Positions 26,705 through 35,118 of a stretch of DNA of 64,000 nucleotides are shown here, in pieces. The first letter of the stretch is position 1. Every line of letters starts with the position of its first letter. Source of the stretch: Halocalculus aciditolerans (GTDB lineage Archaea; Halobacteriota; Halobacteria; Halobacteriales; Halobacteriaceae); NCBI RefSeq assembly GCF_014647475.1, contig NZ_BMPG01000003.1, positions 62,001 through 126,000 on the forward strand, written 5' to 3'. Below the pieces are notes generated by a model. It saw only the letters and a list, made by a program, of their open reading frames with translations. It searched no databases and was not told the DNA's origin. Position numbers and translations under genes: made by a program.

Positions 26705-27526
26705 ATGCAGGCCCTCCCGAAGTCGCGGTTACTCCGGTTCGTTGAGCAGGCGTTCCACTTGGCCCGGCGAGCTGTCGCCCGCTACTCCTCGAAGTTCTCA
26801 AAACGACGCTATACACTCCACCAGCACATCGTCCTGCTGTGTCTCAAGGTTCGGAAGAATACGACGTACCGAACGCTTCTCGACGAACTCATCGAAATGC
26901 CCCGGATTCGGAGCGCCATCGACCTTGAGGAACTCCCGTCGCCCTCCACGCTGTGTAAAGCGTTCAATCGACTCAATATGGCTGTCTGGCGGGTTCTTCT
27001 CAATCTCTCGGCCACACTTCTCCCAACCAACGGTGTCGTCGGTATCGACGCTTCCGGCTTCGACCGGAATCACGCCTCGAAGCACTACACGAAACGAACG
27101 AAGTTGACGATTCAGCAGTTGAAAGTCACACTCCTCGTAGACACGAGGTCAAACGCGATTCTCGACGTACACGTGACGACGACCAGAAAGCACGACTCAA
27201 AGATCGCGCCATCGCTCATCAAGCGGAATGCCCGAAAAGTCGTTATTCTCCTTGGGGACAAAGGATACGATGACCAGAAGGTTCGCGCGTTAGCTCGTGG
27301 TAATGGTGTTCGACCGCTCATCAAGCACCGCGAGTTTTCGTCGCTCCACAAGGCGTGGAACGCTCGGCTGGATGCTGATCTCTACGGTCAACGGAGTCAG
27401 AATGAGACGGTGAACTCTCGGATTAAACGGAAATATGGCGCATTTGTCCGCTCACGACACTGGTGGAAGCAGTTCCGTGAACTCGTTATCAGCTGCCTCG
27501 CTCACAACATCGACAAAGCACTCTGA
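26705..27526 (+). CDS. IS5-family transposase
   Basis: A 273-residue DDE transposase, apparently intact. D1 is in GIDASGFDRN (about residue 115), D2 in LLGDKGYDDQKV (about 182), E in RSQNETVNSRIKRKYGAF (about 240), the usual Y-(2)-R-(3)-E-(6)-K-like end of IS5 enzymes. The N-terminal 90 residues are Arg-rich and helical, for end binding. ATG 26705 is 36 bases inside the left inverted repeat, normal for this group. Confidence 0.92.
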   Translation: MQALPKSRLLRFVEQAFHLARRAVARYSSKFSKRRYTLHQHIVLLCLKVRKNTTYRTLLDELIEMPRIRSAIDLEELPSPSTLCKAFNRLNMAVWRVLLNLSATLLPTNGVVGIDASGFDRNHASKHYTKRTKLTIQQLKVTLLVDTRSNAILDVHVTTTRKHDSKIAPSLIKRNARKVVILLGDKGYDDQKVRALARGNGVRPLIKHREFSSLHKAWNARLDADLYGQRSQNETVNSRIKRKYGAFVRSRHWWKQFRELVISCLAHNIDKAL

Positions 27527-27600
27527 AAGAGAGATGTGGGGGGCTGCGAGTGACCGGGGTTGATGCAGACTTCGCGGAGCCGTGCAAAATGCAGCGCGTA

Positions 27601-28140
27601 TTAGGTCGTGCTTTTTACGTGAATAACGAATGTATCGGCATCCCCGTTCTCGTGGGTGTGATTGGTAGTGTTCCACGCATTCGCGCTGAATTGGTATTTC
27701 CCCACAGAGGTGTTTCCGGTCGTGTGTACCGGTAAGCGAATCGTCACCGTAGGCTGAACCGGGTTCCACACCCAATATGGCGGATACGTAGCAACAGCGG
27801 AGGTTGCGGCAGGTGTGAAAGTTGCATTCTCATACTCAAACACGATACCGTCGTGATTGCTTGAGTTGAGATGTAATTCTCCAATATTTCGAGCGTGAAC
27901 GACGAGGACAGTAGACCCGCCGGATTCAACAGTTACATTTGAGATGTTGACTTCAGCCGGTGGGACAGACTCGTTGTTTTGGGTTATCGCTGAGGTGGAG
28001 GTAGTCGTCACAGGTGTATCCGTCGGCGTCTGTGTCGTCGTCATTTGAGTCGTTCCAGCCCCATTCTGTGTTCCCGTGCAGCCAGCCAAGGAAACACTAC
28101 TCAAGATTAGCAACGACAGGAGGGCGATTCGGGGACGCAT
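27601..28140 (-). CDS. Secreted lipoprotein, unknown function
   Basis: A 179-residue exported protein: a hydrophobic signal (LLSLLILSSVSLAGC) ends in a lipobox LAGC, followed by a Thr-rich linker of about 45 residues and a beta-sandwich-like domain with many N-x-S/T sites (NISNVTVESGG; YPPYWVWNPVQPTVTIRL). It would sit on the outer face of the membrane. It lies between the two IS-type ends in opposite orientation to the transposase, so it may be cargo. Confidence 0.7.
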   Translation of the reverse strand: MRPRIALLSLLILSSVSLAGCTGTQNGAGTTQMTTTQTPTDTPVTTTSTSAITQNNESVPPAEVNISNVTVESGGSTVLVVHARNIGELHLNSSNHDGIVFEYENATFTPAATSAVATYPPYWVWNPVQPTVTIRLPVHTTGNTSVGKYQFSANAWNTTNHTHENGDADTFVIHVKSTT

Positions 28141-28278
28141 ATGTTTGGTTTAGCACACTCACTGGTAAGTTCTTTCTGTGAGTCAAGCACCGATTGTACG
28201 TATTGAAATTGTCACCCCAACCCGTCTCGATGATATATCTACTCGACTGCTTCTCCAGCTCAAAACCATCAAAGGATT

Positions 28279-28295
28279 AGGATTTCAACAAAGCC
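28279..28295 (-). repeat. Right terminal inverted repeat
   Basis: AGGATTTCAACAAAGCC, the inverse of the left end with one mismatch. It supplies the last codons and the stop of the truncated gene at 28285-28728. Confidence 0.7.
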
Positions 28296-28728
28296 CAAAG
28301 AACCTAAGCCCGCTCTCGGTGGCGGCATTTATGATCGGATATTCGTCGATGTGGAGGTGGCCGAAAAGCTCTCGAATCGTTGCCTTTGCTCCTAGTTGAG
28401 TCTCCCAGTTACTATCGTACTGGTCGGCATCGCGGACCGATTTAATTAGACTAGCGAGGTCCGCGATAGAGTCGTCCCATTTTGAGAGGATTTGTTCCGC
28501 ACTCCCCCGCTGGCTGGCCGCATTCATCCGGTCCCACATCGATTTGAAGCCGTCTCTTGTGGGATTTTCGATGAACTCGTCTGCTCTTTCGACGATGTCC
28601 TGTGTTCGCTCGTACTGACTGAAGTCGAACTCGGCACCGGTCTGCTGGGTTTTTGCTACCTCCTGCCACTGTTCGAGAACAGTTCGTTGGTGAGTAGTGA
28701 GGTCCGGTGTTTGACTCGTCGAATCCAT
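28285..28728 (-). pseudogene. 5' fragment of an McrB-type gene cut by the IS end
   Basis: A 147-residue remnant. The sequence IRELFGHLHIDEYPIINAAT then GLRFFG resembles the N-terminal region of haloarchaeal McrB-like AAA GTPase/restriction proteins just before the nucleotide-binding domain. Right after FF the frame enters the terminal repeat (28295), adds GLC and stops. The P-loop and everything after it are gone; the sequence left of 26653 does not continue it, so a deletion accompanied the insertion. The ATG at 28728 follows a CAATAACC box about 30 bases upstream. Confidence 0.65.
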
Positions 28729-28895
28729 CAGATACCTTCACGTTGCGTGTATGGTTATTGAACATACCGCCTCAATCAAGATATTAGTAGTCGTACACAG
28801 CAACCGACCGTGCTCCTGGGCGTCGTTGATAAGCTCGCGTACGAGGTATCTGTGAGATTGACCTGCTGTCAAGCTCTCGGATCGGTGTTGTCCCC

Positions 28896-30302
28896 CTACT
28901 TCGAGGCGGACATCCGAATGTCGGAATTATAGACGTCTGCAATCGCCTCAATGTAGATGCCGTCGAGGATAGCGATCAGTTCCGGATTCTCGATGATCAG
29001 ATCGCAGACGCCTCGTTCGAGTGCGGCGACGTACGCGGCGAAGAAATCGTCGTGTTCGTCGGGGACGATGTCGTACTCCGCTGAGAGCAGATTTCGTTTG
29101 TTGCCGGTGCGACTGGCTGTCCCCGGGAGCGCAGCGTCGATAGCCTCGGCGCGTTCATCGAAGCGCTCGCAGACGGCGTCGATGAACGACTGATCGTTCG
29201 CGCCCATGTTCCGGAAGTACAGTGTGAGTGTCCGGTCTCGGATGGCGTTCTCGCGGTCGTTTTCGAGGCGGTGGTGGAAGCCGATTCTGGCGTCGTTGTG
29301 GTCGTCGGGGCGGTCGTGGAGCACGTCGGTGAGGTCGTCGGTGTGCCGCCACCACCCGTGTTTGAAGAGCATCCCCCAATCTGAGCTTGTTGCCCGGAAC
29401 CACCAGTCGCCGACAGCGTCGTCCCGACACCCGAAGCGGACGTGGTGCTCGCTCTCCGATTTAATCGATCCGTGGCCAGCGGCTGTGAGACGGTTCGCAA
29501 GCCGTGTTGGCCAGTTGTGCGTGAACGATTCCCACTGCTCTTCGAACGTGGCAGTGACGTCAGTGATGGCGTCGTAGTGGTCGAGATACAGTGCGACCTT
29601 CTCGTCAACGGTATCGGTGGGTTCTGACATGCCGGTAATCGAGCGGATATCGTCCGCGAATTCGTAGAGCTGTACCACTGTTCGCTGTGGATACCGGGGG
29701 GCGTTCTCGACGATGAAGTCAGTCAGGACAGCATCGAGAAATCCGGTCCACGTCCAGTTGCTGAACTCTGGATCATTCGCATCGGGTCGGTCTGCTTGAT
29801 GGAGGTACAGGTAGTACGCACCGGATTCGTAGTCGGTCTTGGGAGCTCCGTCGATGTGGGTGACGTCTCGTCGATAGAACTTGGTCTGGGTATCCTCAGC
29901 AGAGAACTTGAGTTCGACGAGAAGGAACCACTCGTTCGGAACCTGAACGCTCAGATCGACGAACCCCGACGATTCGGTGTTGCCGTCGACCTGTTCAGTG
30001 AGTCGTACTTGGTCGTCAACGACGACGTCAGAGAGATCGTAGGTATCCTCCTCGAATCCACAGGTGTCGGGCAGCCCGTCGAGGAATGCGCGAAGGAATT
30101 CCGCATCCATCCCGTGTGGTTGGTCCGGGTCGAGGAAGTACGCGAACAGCCGATTGATGTAGACTTCGGCCTTTCGTTGTGATCCGAGCGAGTATTCGAT
30201 CACGTCCATCAGTGATCGGGGCGTGTCGGGGACCGCTGTGAGTTGTTCCCACCGGCGTGTAAGCGTCTGCAACTCCTGCCGGAAGTCGTCTGTCGGAGTC
30301 AT
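28896..30302 (-). CDS. PD-(D/E)XK nuclease superfamily protein
   Basis: A 468-residue protein. The N-terminal third has a PD-(D/E)XK core: YINRLFAYFLDPDQPHGMDA, then SGFVDLSVQVPNEWFLLVEL with the D at FVD and the ELK at LVELKFSA (about residues 110-130), the family often annotated PDDEXK_4. The rest is a large alpha/beta region with WWFRATSSDWGMLFKHGWW, unknown to me. ATG 30302 (TPTDDFRQELQTL) is chosen over 30359. It is common in haloarchaeal defence islands; the target is unknown. Confidence 0.65.
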   Translation of the reverse strand: MTPTDDFRQELQTLTRRWEQLTAVPDTPRSLMDVIEYSLGSQRKAEVYINRLFAYFLDPDQPHGMDAEFLRAFLDGLPDTCGFEEDTYDLSDVVVDDQVRLTEQVDGNTESSGFVDLSVQVPNEWFLLVELKFSAEDTQTKFYRRDVTHIDGAPKTDYESGAYYLYLHQADRPDANDPEFSNWTWTGFLDAVLTDFIVENAPRYPQRTVVQLYEFADDIRSITGMSEPTDTVDEKVALYLDHYDAITDVTATFEEQWESFTHNWPTRLANRLTAAGHGSIKSESEHHVRFGCRDDAVGDWWFRATSSDWGMLFKHGWWRHTDDLTDVLHDRPDDHNDARIGFHHRLENDRENAIRDRTLTLYFRNMGANDQSFIDAVCERFDERAEAIDAALPGTASRTGNKRNLLSAEYDIVPDEHDDFFAAYVAALERGVCDLIIENPELIAILDGIYIEAIADVYNSDIRMSASK

Positions 30303-30357
30303 CCGATCATCTCTGGACAACTCAGCGCGAGGGTATAGACGCTTTGCCGACGAACGC

Positions 30358-30462
30358 ATGCAAGAACGAATTCAGCCCTTTGAGGGCTGTCAAGCCACCG
30401 CTACTTGGGATGGACTGACGACAGAGACAGAAGAGGCTGTTTTAGCAGATCAGGAGGAATAA
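30358..30462 (+). CDS. Possible 34-residue acidic peptide
   Basis: ATG 30358 lies about 25 bases after GGTATAGAC, a box that is also placed correctly for the opposing gene at 30302. It encodes MQERIQPFEGCQATATWDG plus an acidic tail and overlaps the 3' end of the ATPase gene by 21 bases. Too short to judge; listed as tentative. Confidence 0.2.
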   Translation: MQERIQPFEGCQATATWDGLTTETEEAVLADQEE

Positions 30463-32118
30463 CCAGAATGGTAGATAGCAAATACTGCACTCGTCGTTTT
30501 CAACGACTAGTTCTTCATTTTCTCGTACGTCCTTTGGCAGGCTGTCGCTGATGATGAACCTGTATGGTGCGTTGTAGTCGAAGTCTCGGAGGTCTTCGCT
30601 ATCTGATTTGGTATGTTGGCCGGAGTCGGCGTCGAATTCTTCAGCGATTGGTTCGGCGTTACCCGTGTGTGGGTGGTAGGAGAGGATGAAGGGGAGGACG
30701 TGCCCGTCGCGCTGGAGGATGTAATCAACGAGGCCGGATTCGGTTTCCGTGTATTCGACATCGTATGCTCCAATAGTGAAGGCGAGGCGTTTGGCGTGGT
30801 CAAAGGCGACGGTGCGGGCGAGTTTGTATTCGAATTCGTGGTTGAGGGTGTCTTGTTGGTCGTGAACTTCGAAGCCGTGGTGTTCCTGCCGTTGGGAGAG
30901 AAGGACGAGATGGCGTGGATTGCGGAGATATAGGCGGGTGCGGCGGTGACGTCGCAGAGAGTAGTCCTGGGATTCGGTCACGGCGATGCCTTCGTCGAGA
31001 ACATCGAGGTAGCTATCGACGGTTCGTCTATCGACACCAATCTGGTCACTGAGGGCTGTGTACTGGAGTTCTTCACCGGCGTTCGTGGCGGCAATGGAAC
31101 TGAGTCGGTGGAGATTTTCGGGTTGTTGAATGGATCGGTACTTAGCGAGTTCCTTGTAGAGGAAGAGGAGGAAGTGTGATTTGGAGAGTTCGTTCCGGAT
31201 CGCTGGGTCGTCCGTTTGATGGAGGGTCCCGCCAGTGCGCAGGTATGCGCGCGCGGCGTCGTGAAGGTTATCTCGGTCGTCTGCGTTGAAAATGTCGAAG
31301 CAGAGCTCAGAGAGCGTCTCAATTGCCGTGTCGAGCGTGGTCTCGGGGTCCTTTCCGGACAGCCCAGTTCGAATCGTCTTGATTGGTGATGGCCCGTCTA
31401 AGTCGGGTGATTGGTACTGTTCGAGTCGGGTTCGGAATTCCTCGTCGAGATCGCCGCCGAGACCGGCGCCGATTTGAACGGTGTCAATGAATTTCATTGG
31501 GAGGATCGGCCATAGCTCGAATTCCTCGACGCTGTCAGCGGATTCGGTCGTGGAGAGATCCACTTGAGAGCCGACGATCCCGGTTAGGAATACGTAGGTG
31601 TTCTCGTCAACGATGTCGAGTAACTCCCCTTTCTCCTCGTCGTCGAGGGCGAGGGCTTGGACATCGTCGAGGAGGATGAACGTTCGTTCTTGGCGGGGTG
31701 CGACGTGCGTCTGGAAGTAGTCGATGACCTGTTTGAGACGGTTGATGTCGTCGCCTGCGCGTTCAAGCTGGTAGAGAGAGTCTTCTAGAGGAATGTAGAG
31801 GATTTGCCGCGGCTCGATTGCGGAGACGAGTTCAAGTTCTGTGTTTTGATGCGGGAAGTCGGTCGTGTTGAGGAGGGCTGCGACAAGTTGGTGAAGTAGT
31901 GTGGTTTTCCCGATTCCGGTCTGGCCGTGAATTGCGTAGACGAGGCTCTTGGTGTCGTCCGTGTAGTGGGTGTTCGTCGTTTTGAGAACGCGGTGGAAAT
32001 CAGATCGAGGGGTGAGGTCTGTGACTTGCGATAGTTCTGGAGATTCCCCGTTACTCCACCACTCGTTGTGGTATTCGGCGTCGTCGATGAACTCTTCTGC
32101 GCTCCCTGTCCCAAGCAT
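30442..32118 (-). CDS. AAA ATPase, DUF4143-like domain arrangement
   Basis: A 558-residue protein with Walker A AIHGQTGIGKTTLLHQLV near residue 62-79 and Walker B TFILLDDVQALAL near 145-158, then a winged helix (TALSDQIGVDRRTVDSYLDV) and a C-terminal domain with a LVDYILQRDG strand of the kind seen in the nuclease-like tail of AAA_14/DUF4143 proteins. Its ATG at 32118 is about 28 bases from the ATATAT box at 32144-32149, so probably leaderless. It diverges from the Argonaute operon across a 258-bp region. It could be a control or defence ATPase. Confidence 0.65.
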   Translation of the reverse strand: MLGTGSAEEFIDDAEYHNEWWSNGESPELSQVTDLTPRSDFHRVLKTTNTHYTDDTKSLVYAIHGQTGIGKTTLLHQLVAALLNTTDFPHQNTELELVSAIEPRQILYIPLEDSLYQLERAGDDINRLKQVIDYFQTHVAPRQERTFILLDDVQALALDDEEKGELLDIVDENTYVFLTGIVGSQVDLSTTESADSVEEFELWPILPMKFIDTVQIGAGLGGDLDEEFRTRLEQYQSPDLDGPSPIKTIRTGLSGKDPETTLDTAIETLSELCFDIFNADDRDNLHDAARAYLRTGGTLHQTDDPAIRNELSKSHFLLFLYKELAKYRSIQQPENLHRLSSIAATNAGEELQYTALSDQIGVDRRTVDSYLDVLDEGIAVTESQDYSLRRHRRTRLYLRNPRHLVLLSQRQEHHGFEVHDQQDTLNHEFEYKLARTVAFDHAKRLAFTIGAYDVEYTETESGLVDYILQRDGHVLPFILSYHPHTGNAEPIAEEFDADSGQHTKSDSEDLRDFDYNAPYRFIISDSLPKDVRENEELVVENDECSICYLPFWLFLLIC

Positions 32119-32143
32119 AGCGCTGATTATCGTGGCCTAGCAC

Positions 32144-32149
32144 ATATAT
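32144..32149 (-). promoter_or_regulatory. TATA-like box of the AAA ATPase gene
   Basis: ATATAT about 28 bases before ATG 32118, the normal spacing for a leaderless haloarchaeal gene. A palindrome (GCGGATTTCCGC, 32214-32225) and two copies of TTGTTGAAC (32185-32193 and 32226-32234) lie between it and the Argonaute promoter. Confidence 0.55.
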
Positions 32150-32329
32150 TCATGCATCTTGATGTCCCTATTTGTCTTCTGCTGTTGTTGAACTGTCTGT
32201 GAACCCTTGTGTGGCGGATTTCCGCTTGTTGAACCCGCTCGTGCCGGTCTCAAAGATAACTCTCTTACAGGACCAACGCGTGTTCTCTGAGTGTATTAGC
32301 GCTAAAATCTAGTTACCGTGTTTTGGATT

Positions 32330-32359
32330 CGCCTAGTGGAAACCTATTTATTCTAGGCG
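32330..32359 (+). promoter_or_regulatory. Argonaute promoter with inverted repeat around the TATA box
   Basis: CGCCTAG (32330-32336) and CTAGGCG (32353-32359) are a perfect 7-base inverted repeat with the TATA-like CTATTTAT (32344-32351) between them. ATG 32377 follows about 29 bases after the box. A protein bound to the repeat would block TBP, so this looks like a repressor site for the operon. Confidence 0.6.
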
Positions 32360-32376
32360 GGAGTTGGTTGGCGTAG

Positions 32377-35064
32377 ATGGCAGTGAAGGCCGATATCCAG
32401 GATGGGGAAGAGATCGACATCGCGCTGCTCGTCACGGGGATTGACGAGTGGAACCACGATGCCATCGCTCGGAAAATCCAACTGGAAGACGTCAACGGTG
32501 CAGGGGTAGACCTGACCGTATTCCACAACAATGACGTGGCGGACTTCGAGTGGCGGACCGGGGAGTGGTATCTCCTGGAGGACGTCGTCGGGAACGAATA
32601 CCGGGGTGAGATGCAACTTAACCCAGGGTACGACCTCACCGTCACGCGATTAAATGACCCGCCGGCCGCTGCTGAGAACAACACGTCCGCAAGTAATGAG
32701 GCCTCAGGAGCACCGGCAGAGCGGGCGGCAAGGCAGGAGGCGAATAGTGCGTCCACACCGGCTTCAACCGCGCCCGACGGTGAACGGTTCGTTCGCGGAC
32801 GCGAGGTCGATAGTAGTCCGCGCCCAACAGCCGATGGCGGTGGGGAACTCCTGCATCAACAGCCGCTCTCGGACGGGAACTACTTGCTACAGTTCGAACT
32901 CGGGGAACTGCCGGAGCTAACGGTCCACGAGTACGAACTCCAAGCGACCGAGAGTAGCGGGATCGATCCCGATGACTTCACAAACGGGATTCAGGGATTC
33001 ACGGCGAAAGCAGCGAACTACTACCAATCACGGATCAGGAGCCCCGTGACGACGGCCGATGCGTCCCGGCGGCGGATCTACGCGACTGAGAAACTCCACG
33101 ATACACTCTCAATTCACGGGTACACTGTCCAGCCGGTATACCAGGGTGACACGACGCTGGAAGCGCGCTCGTACACGGACGACGGCCCGCTACAAGAGTT
33201 CGTCAAGCAGGACGTGAAACGCGCCGTCACTGGCCGTTTCGAGGTATCGGGTATCGATTCAATCATCGAGCCCACGCCGCAGCGCACTGCGAACAGCGGG
33301 TTGTTCGAGGCATATCGGAAGTACAAGTGCCGAATTCGCGTCGACGCTGACGGAACCGTAATTTGCGGCGTGAACGTCTCATACCACCTAGAATCGACGT
33401 TCTCCGCCGCGGACTGGGTGCGACGTGGTCACGACATCGCCGAGGTGTCTGTTGAGCACGACACCGATCTGTACGATAGCCCCCGGACAGCGACCGTCAA
33501 GGAAGTCGTCGACATGGACTACGACGATGTACTCGATGGCCCGGGCGTCCCGATGTCGGAGTACCACAAGAAGCACGTCGAGCAGGACGTCATCGACTCG
33601 ATGCGGGCTGGCGACCCGATTATCGCCGATTTGCAGTACGGGAGCGGCGCGGATTCGATCTTCCCGCAGCTTCTGGAATACTGTAAGGTCATCCCAACGT
33701 TCGACCAACTGGGTCGCGTCGACGAGACGTTCCTGAACGTCATCCACAACGAGAGCCGGATGAAACCCGAAGAACGGTTCAACGTCGTCACGTCGTTCGT
33801 CGACCTGCTCGGCCCGACTCCCTACTTCGACTTCGATCCTGTCCCGCAGCCCACGAACGCCGGGTACCGAGAACACCAGATCCGGAACCGACCGAACCTG
33901 CGGTTCGGTGACGGACAGACAGGATTCTACGGGGCTGGTGGCCTGGAACGGAAGGGCTACGGCGTGTACAAGGCACCAGAGTCGTTCGACATCATCGCGT
34001 TGTCCCCTGAAGATGAAGCGGGTGACGCGCGGCCGTACGTCCTCTCACTGCTCAATAAGCTCGCGGAGTACGGTGCGAGTCCGACAGCGTTCGACCGCGA
34101 CACCTACGAACTCGGCTCGGAGTTCCACTACTCCTCGCACGCGCAGAAAGCGAGTGACTACGATGCCGCGCTGATCGTTGTGCCGGATGCAGATGAGGCT
34201 GCGGCAGCGGACTACGACGACCCGTATCCTGAGTTCAAGCGGCGGCTCGGGCAACTCGGCGTGCCGAGTCAGATGATCTCTGTCGACAATCTCGGCAACG
34301 ACAACTACCGTGGGAACATCTGCTCGTCCCTCATCGGGAAAGCAGGGGGTGTACCGTGGCGTATCGACGACGTTCCCGGGGGCGTTGACGCGTTCGTCGG
34401 TCTCGACGTAACGTACGACCACGCGACCAAGCAGCACCTTGGTGCGGCCGCGAACGTCATTATGGCTGACGGAACCATCCTCGCGTCCGAGGCCGTCACG
34501 AAGCAGTCTGGCGAGACGTTCGACGAGGACGACGTAGCGAACGTCATCAAGCACGTCCTGGAGATCTTCGCCGAAGAGGAAGGCCGACCGCCGCGACACG
34601 TGGTCATCCATCGGGACGGGAAGTTCTACCTCGACGTCGAGAGCCTCATCACCCGTCTCGACAAAGCCCGCGATCTCATCCAGCGGTTCGACCTCGTCGA
34701 GATCCGGAAATCCGGGAACCCCCGGATCGCCGAGTACGACGAATCGAACTCGCGGTTTGATATCGCGGACAAAGGCGTCGCCTTCCACGTCCACAATGGC
34801 GACCACTCTTACCTGACCACGACCGGCGGGAAGGAAGGCAGTCCAGGCACGCCGCGGCCACTGCAAATCGTGAAACGTCACGGATCGACCGACCTCGACA
34901 CGCTCGCGGAGCAGGCCTACTGGCTGTCGGAAGCGCACGTCGGGTCGCTGAGCCGCTCCACCCGGCTACCCATCACCACGTACTACGCCGACAAGTGCGC
35001 TGACTTCGCCATGAAAGGCTACCTCACCAAGGGAAGCGTCATTCGCGGTGTTCCGTATATCTGA
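32377..35064 (+). CDS. ago: Argonaute (PIWI protein) with N-terminal OB fold
   Basis: An 895-residue long Argonaute. Residues 1-95 read as an RPA-type OB fold (WNHDAIARKIQLEDV, WYLLEDVVGNEYRGEMQL), then an acidic Ala/Ser linker (about 97-150), and N/PAZ/MID-like regions. The PIWI tetrad can be placed: D677 in FVGLDVTYD, E713 in QSGETF, D747 in VVIHRDGKFY and D872 in ITTYYADK, all intact, so target cleavage is likely. The same plan is found in Natronobacterium gregoryi Argonaute, to which the motifs align well (IHRDG, LPITT.YAD, KGYL). It leads an operon with nuclease and helicase genes. Confidence 0.95.
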   Translation: MAVKADIQDGEEIDIALLVTGIDEWNHDAIARKIQLEDVNGAGVDLTVFHNNDVADFEWRTGEWYLLEDVVGNEYRGEMQLNPGYDLTVTRLNDPPAAAENNTSASNEASGAPAERAARQEANSASTPASTAPDGERFVRGREVDSSPRPTADGGGELLHQQPLSDGNYLLQFELGELPELTVHEYELQATESSGIDPDDFTNGIQGFTAKAANYYQSRIRSPVTTADASRRRIYATEKLHDTLSIHGYTVQPVYQGDTTLEARSYTDDGPLQEFVKQDVKRAVTGRFEVSGIDSIIEPTPQRTANSGLFEAYRKYKCRIRVDADGTVICGVNVSYHLESTFSAADWVRRGHDIAEVSVEHDTDLYDSPRTATVKEVVDMDYDDVLDGPGVPMSEYHKKHVEQDVIDSMRAGDPIIADLQYGSGADSIFPQLLEYCKVIPTFDQLGRVDETFLNVIHNESRMKPEERFNVVTSFVDLLGPTPYFDFDPVPQPTNAGYREHQIRNRPNLRFGDGQTGFYGAGGLERKGYGVYKAPESFDIIALSPEDEAGDARPYVLSLLNKLAEYGASPTAFDRDTYELGSEFHYSSHAQKASDYDAALIVVPDADEAAAADYDDPYPEFKRRLGQLGVPSQMISVDNLGNDNYRGNICSSLIGKAGGVPWRIDDVPGGVDAFVGLDVTYDHATKQHLGAAANVIMADGTILASEAVTKQSGETFDEDDVANVIKHVLEIFAEEEGRPPRHVVIHRDGKFYLDVESLITRLDKARDLIQRFDLVEIRKSGNPRIAEYDESNSRFDIADKGVAFHVHNGDHSYLTTTGGKEGSPGTPRPLQIVKRHGSTDLDTLAEQAYWLSEAHVGSLSRSTRLPITTYYADKCADFAMKGYLTKGSVIRGVPYI

Positions 35065-35118
35065 CCATACGCCAGTACAGGCTGACATATCCACTTTCAA
35101 CACACCGGTGACTTCCAC

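Larger units (their letters stand above)
26653..28295. mobile_element. IS5-family element region with a lipoprotein gene between its ends
   Basis: Two 17-base ends with one mismatch face each other: GGCTCTGTTGAAATCCT (26653-26669) and its inverted partner at 28279-28295. The transposase gene lies 35 bases inside the left end. The right end is 750 bases beyond the transposase stop, with a lipoprotein gene in between, so this is either an element with a passenger or two element ends brought together. No target duplication is visible (TGTTTTGCT against CAAAGAACC). The right end cuts off the neighbouring gene exactly. Confidence 0.65.

Noticed and set aside
26616-26816. Continuation of the McrB-like fragment left of the IS element
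   Set aside because: The minus-strand sequence left of 26653 does not continue the frame in a recognisable way.
34045-34938. Long minus-strand frame opposite the Argonaute PIWI domain
   Set aside because: Antisense shadow; the plus strand carries the intact catalytic tetrad.
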